From: RHKX01 sp963743875
GTDB lineage: Bacteria; Actinomycetota; Thermoleophilia; Solirubrobacterales; 70-9
Assembly: GCA_963743875.1 (NCBI GenBank)
Contig: CAVURM010000002.1
Coordinates: 434,001-498,000, forward strand
Direction: 5' to 3'
DNA: 64,000 nt
Both the position numbers and the translations under genes were made by a program. Position 1 is the stretch's first letter. Each line of letters begins with the position of its first letter. Positions 62,589 to 64,000 of the stretch are shown here, in pieces. The notes under the pieces were generated by a model, which was not told where the DNA came from, made no database searches, and was given only the letters and a program-made list of their open reading frames with translations.

Positions 62589-64000
62589 ATGCCCTTGAAC
62601 CGCAGGTTCATCCGTGGCGTGATCGTCGCGCTTTCGACGTTGATCGGCGCCTTCACGCTGGTTTCGCCCGCACTTGGCTACAAGGTCAAGATTCGCGAGA
62701 CCAGCTACGGGATCCCGCACATCAAGGCTGAGAACTTCGGATCTGGCGGTTACGGCGTCGGCTACGCGTTCGCCAAGCAGAACATCTGCACCTTCGCCAA
62801 CAACAACGTGACCACCTCGGCACGGCGGTCGAAGTACTTCGGGCCGGGGGGATCGACCCCTGAGAGCGCGGCGGGGTCCGTCAACAACCTCGATTCCGAC
62901 TTCTTCTGGCAGTCGGTGATCGACTCCGAGCGGATCGAGAACCTGCTCGAGGCGAAGGGTGTCCAGAGTCCCTCCAAGGACGCGAAGGCAGCGATCCGCG
63001 GTTACGCCGCCGGCTACAACGCGTACCTGAACAAGGTCGGCGTCGACAACATCCCCGACGAGAGCTGTCGGGGAGCCGAATGGGTCAGGCCGATCAAGGC
63101 GATCGATGTCTGGCGTCGGATCTACCAGGCCGACCTGCTCGCCAGCAGCCAGAACTTCATCTCCGACTTCGTCGCGGCCGAGCCGCCGACACCGAGCATG
63201 ATGTCGGCGCCCGAGGTCTCGCCCGACGAGGCGGCCGAGGCGCTCAAGGGTTCTCCCTACGACGTCGACGCCGACGATGCCGACACCGCCCAGATGGGCT
63301 CGAATGCACTCGGGGTCGGCAAGGACGATTCGCGAAACGGCAACGGGCTCGTTCTGGCCAATCCGCACTTCCCGTGGAAGGGAATCGACCGGTTCTGGGA
63401 GTTCCAGATGACGATCCCCGGCGAGGTCAACGTGATCGGCTCGAGCCTGATGGGCTTCCCGGCCGTCAACATCGGTCACAACAAGCACGTGGCCTGGAGT
63501 CACACCGTCTCGACCGCGCAGCGGTTCACGCTGTTCGAGTTGGAGTTGGACCCGAACGACCCGACGAAGTACATCTACGACGGCGAGACGATCCCGATGA
63601 CCAGCCGCGAGGTCACCGTTCCGCTACAGGGCGGTGGAACCGAGTCGACGACGCTCTGGTACTCGCAGTTCGGCCGCATCCTGGCGCGTCCGAGCGTCGG
63701 GCTGAGTTGGACCGACACGACCGTCTTCGCCCTCGGCGATGCCAACGACCAGATCCGCTCAGCCGATACATGGCTGCACATGGACCAGGCGAAGAGCGCG
63801 AAGGATCTCGTCGCCGCCCAGTCGAAGTACCAGGGCAACCCCTGGGTCAACACGATCGGCGCCGACGACAAGGGCAAGGCGTTCTACACCGACGACACGG
63901 TCGTCCCGGCCGTCACGCAGGAGAAGATCGACACCTGCATCAAGCCCGGCATCTCGACGATCATCTACAACGTGGCCGGCCTGATTCCGCTCGACGGCTC
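62589..64000 (+). CDS. Secreted acyl-homoserine-lactone-acylase-like Ntn hydrolase (3' truncated by window)
   Basis: Open to the window edge (470 codons). Signal peptide (GVIVALSTLIGAFTLVSPALG), alpha-chain region RETSYGIPHIKAENFGSGGY, spacer, then predicted autocleavage before Ser238 in QMGSNALGVG, followed by GLVLANPHFPWKG and GFPAVNIGHNKHVAWSHTVS. These beta-chain motifs match the aculeacin-A acylase / PvdQ-QuiP branch more than penicillin G acylase. Substrates may be acyl-homoserine lactones or lipopeptides. ATG 62589 has GAGGAGGAG upstream. Confidence 0.85.
   Translation, partial: MPLNRRFIRGVIVALSTLIGAFTLVSPALGYKVKIRETSYGIPHIKAENFGSGGYGVGYAFAKQNICTFANNNVTTSARRSKYFGPGGSTPESAAGSVNNLDSDFFWQSVIDSERIENLLEAKGVQSPSKDAKAAIRGYAAGYNAYLNKVGVDNIPDESCRGAEWVRPIKAIDVWRRIYQADLLASSQNFISDFVAAEPPTPSMMSAPEVSPDEAAEALKGSPYDVDADDADTAQMGSNALGVGKDDSRNGNGLVLANPHFPWKGIDRFWEFQMTIPGEVNVIGSSLMGFPAVNIGHNKHVAWSHTVSTAQRFTLFELELDPNDPTKYIYDGETIPMTSREVTVPLQGGGTESTTLWYSQFGRILARPSVGLSWTDTTVFALGDANDQIRSADTWLHMDQAKSAKDLVAAQSKYQGNPWVNTIGADDKGKAFYTDDTVVPAVTQEKIDTCIKPGISTIIYNVAGLIPLDG

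Overview
The window is GC-rich chromosomal DNA of an aerobic actinobacterium. The best guess is class Thermoleophilia (Solirubrobacterales-like). The reasons are a secreted protein opening MLVRFKDHLRYNAIAYVALF, a type I associate with that class, many secreted acylases, beta-propellers and cupredoxins, an Rpf-like gene behind a c-di-AMP riboswitch, and frequent leaderless starts (TANNNT 6-8 bases before the start codon). No rRNA, tRNA, CRISPR array, IS element or prophage was seen.

Layout. 1-9 kb: tail of a LuxR regulator, a Vgb-like beta-propeller, an exonuclease/endonuclease/phosphatase lipoprotein, a DUF1269 protein, an MFS exporter and a PlsC-type acyltransferase. 9-18 kb: a penicillin-acylase-family enzyme, a SulP transporter, an agmatinase-like ureohydrolase, a two-domain multicopper oxidase, a wax ester synthase/DGAT and an alpha/beta hydrolase. 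18-23 kb: a glycan cassette with overlapping ends (Gfo/Idh dehydrogenase, two glycosyltransferases, an alkaline-phosphatase-superfamily protein). 23-36 kb: DUF2855, SixA phosphatase, a Nod19/PHM-like protein with an amicyanin-like tail, an FMO-type monooxygenase, an X-Pro peptidase-like protein and small secreted proteins. 35.3-38.2 kb: a divergent promoter region with two perfect 12-bp palindromes, a His-rich exported peptide and a NarL-type two-component system. 38-42 kb: VOC, DegV, HAD and M20 genes.

The most interesting locus is 41.7-53.5 kb. An acetylpolyamine-amidohydrolase-type deacetylase diverges from a long operon: 3,5-diaminohexanoate dehydrogenase (Kdd), a hotdog thioesterase, 3-keto-5-aminohexanoate cleavage enzyme (Kce), a TetR regulator, an S66 peptidase, a complete Opp/Dpp-type ABC importer and a P1/DmpA-type (beta-)aminopeptidase. 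I read it as an import and degradation module for beta-lysine-containing or N-acetylated diamino compounds that feeds the beta-lysine branch of lysine fermentation. Two CrcB fluoride channels and a triple-DUF190 protein follow without a gap. 55-64 kb: a TetR gene, the c-di-AMP riboswitch with an Rpf-like lytic transglycosylase, a class A PBP, an alpha/beta hydrolase, a DoxX / ACC-deaminase-like / sugar-lactone-oxidase operon, and the start of a second N-terminal-nucleophile acylase.

Caution: about 60 single-base frameshifts interrupt otherwise well-conserved genes, mainly at 0.5-7.8 kb and 39.9-54.4 kb. Most are repaired by deleting one base. Long stretches between (8.8-29 kb, 32-39.8 kb) have none. 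They look like uneven consensus quality, so the affected genes are annotated as single genes with shift positions noted.
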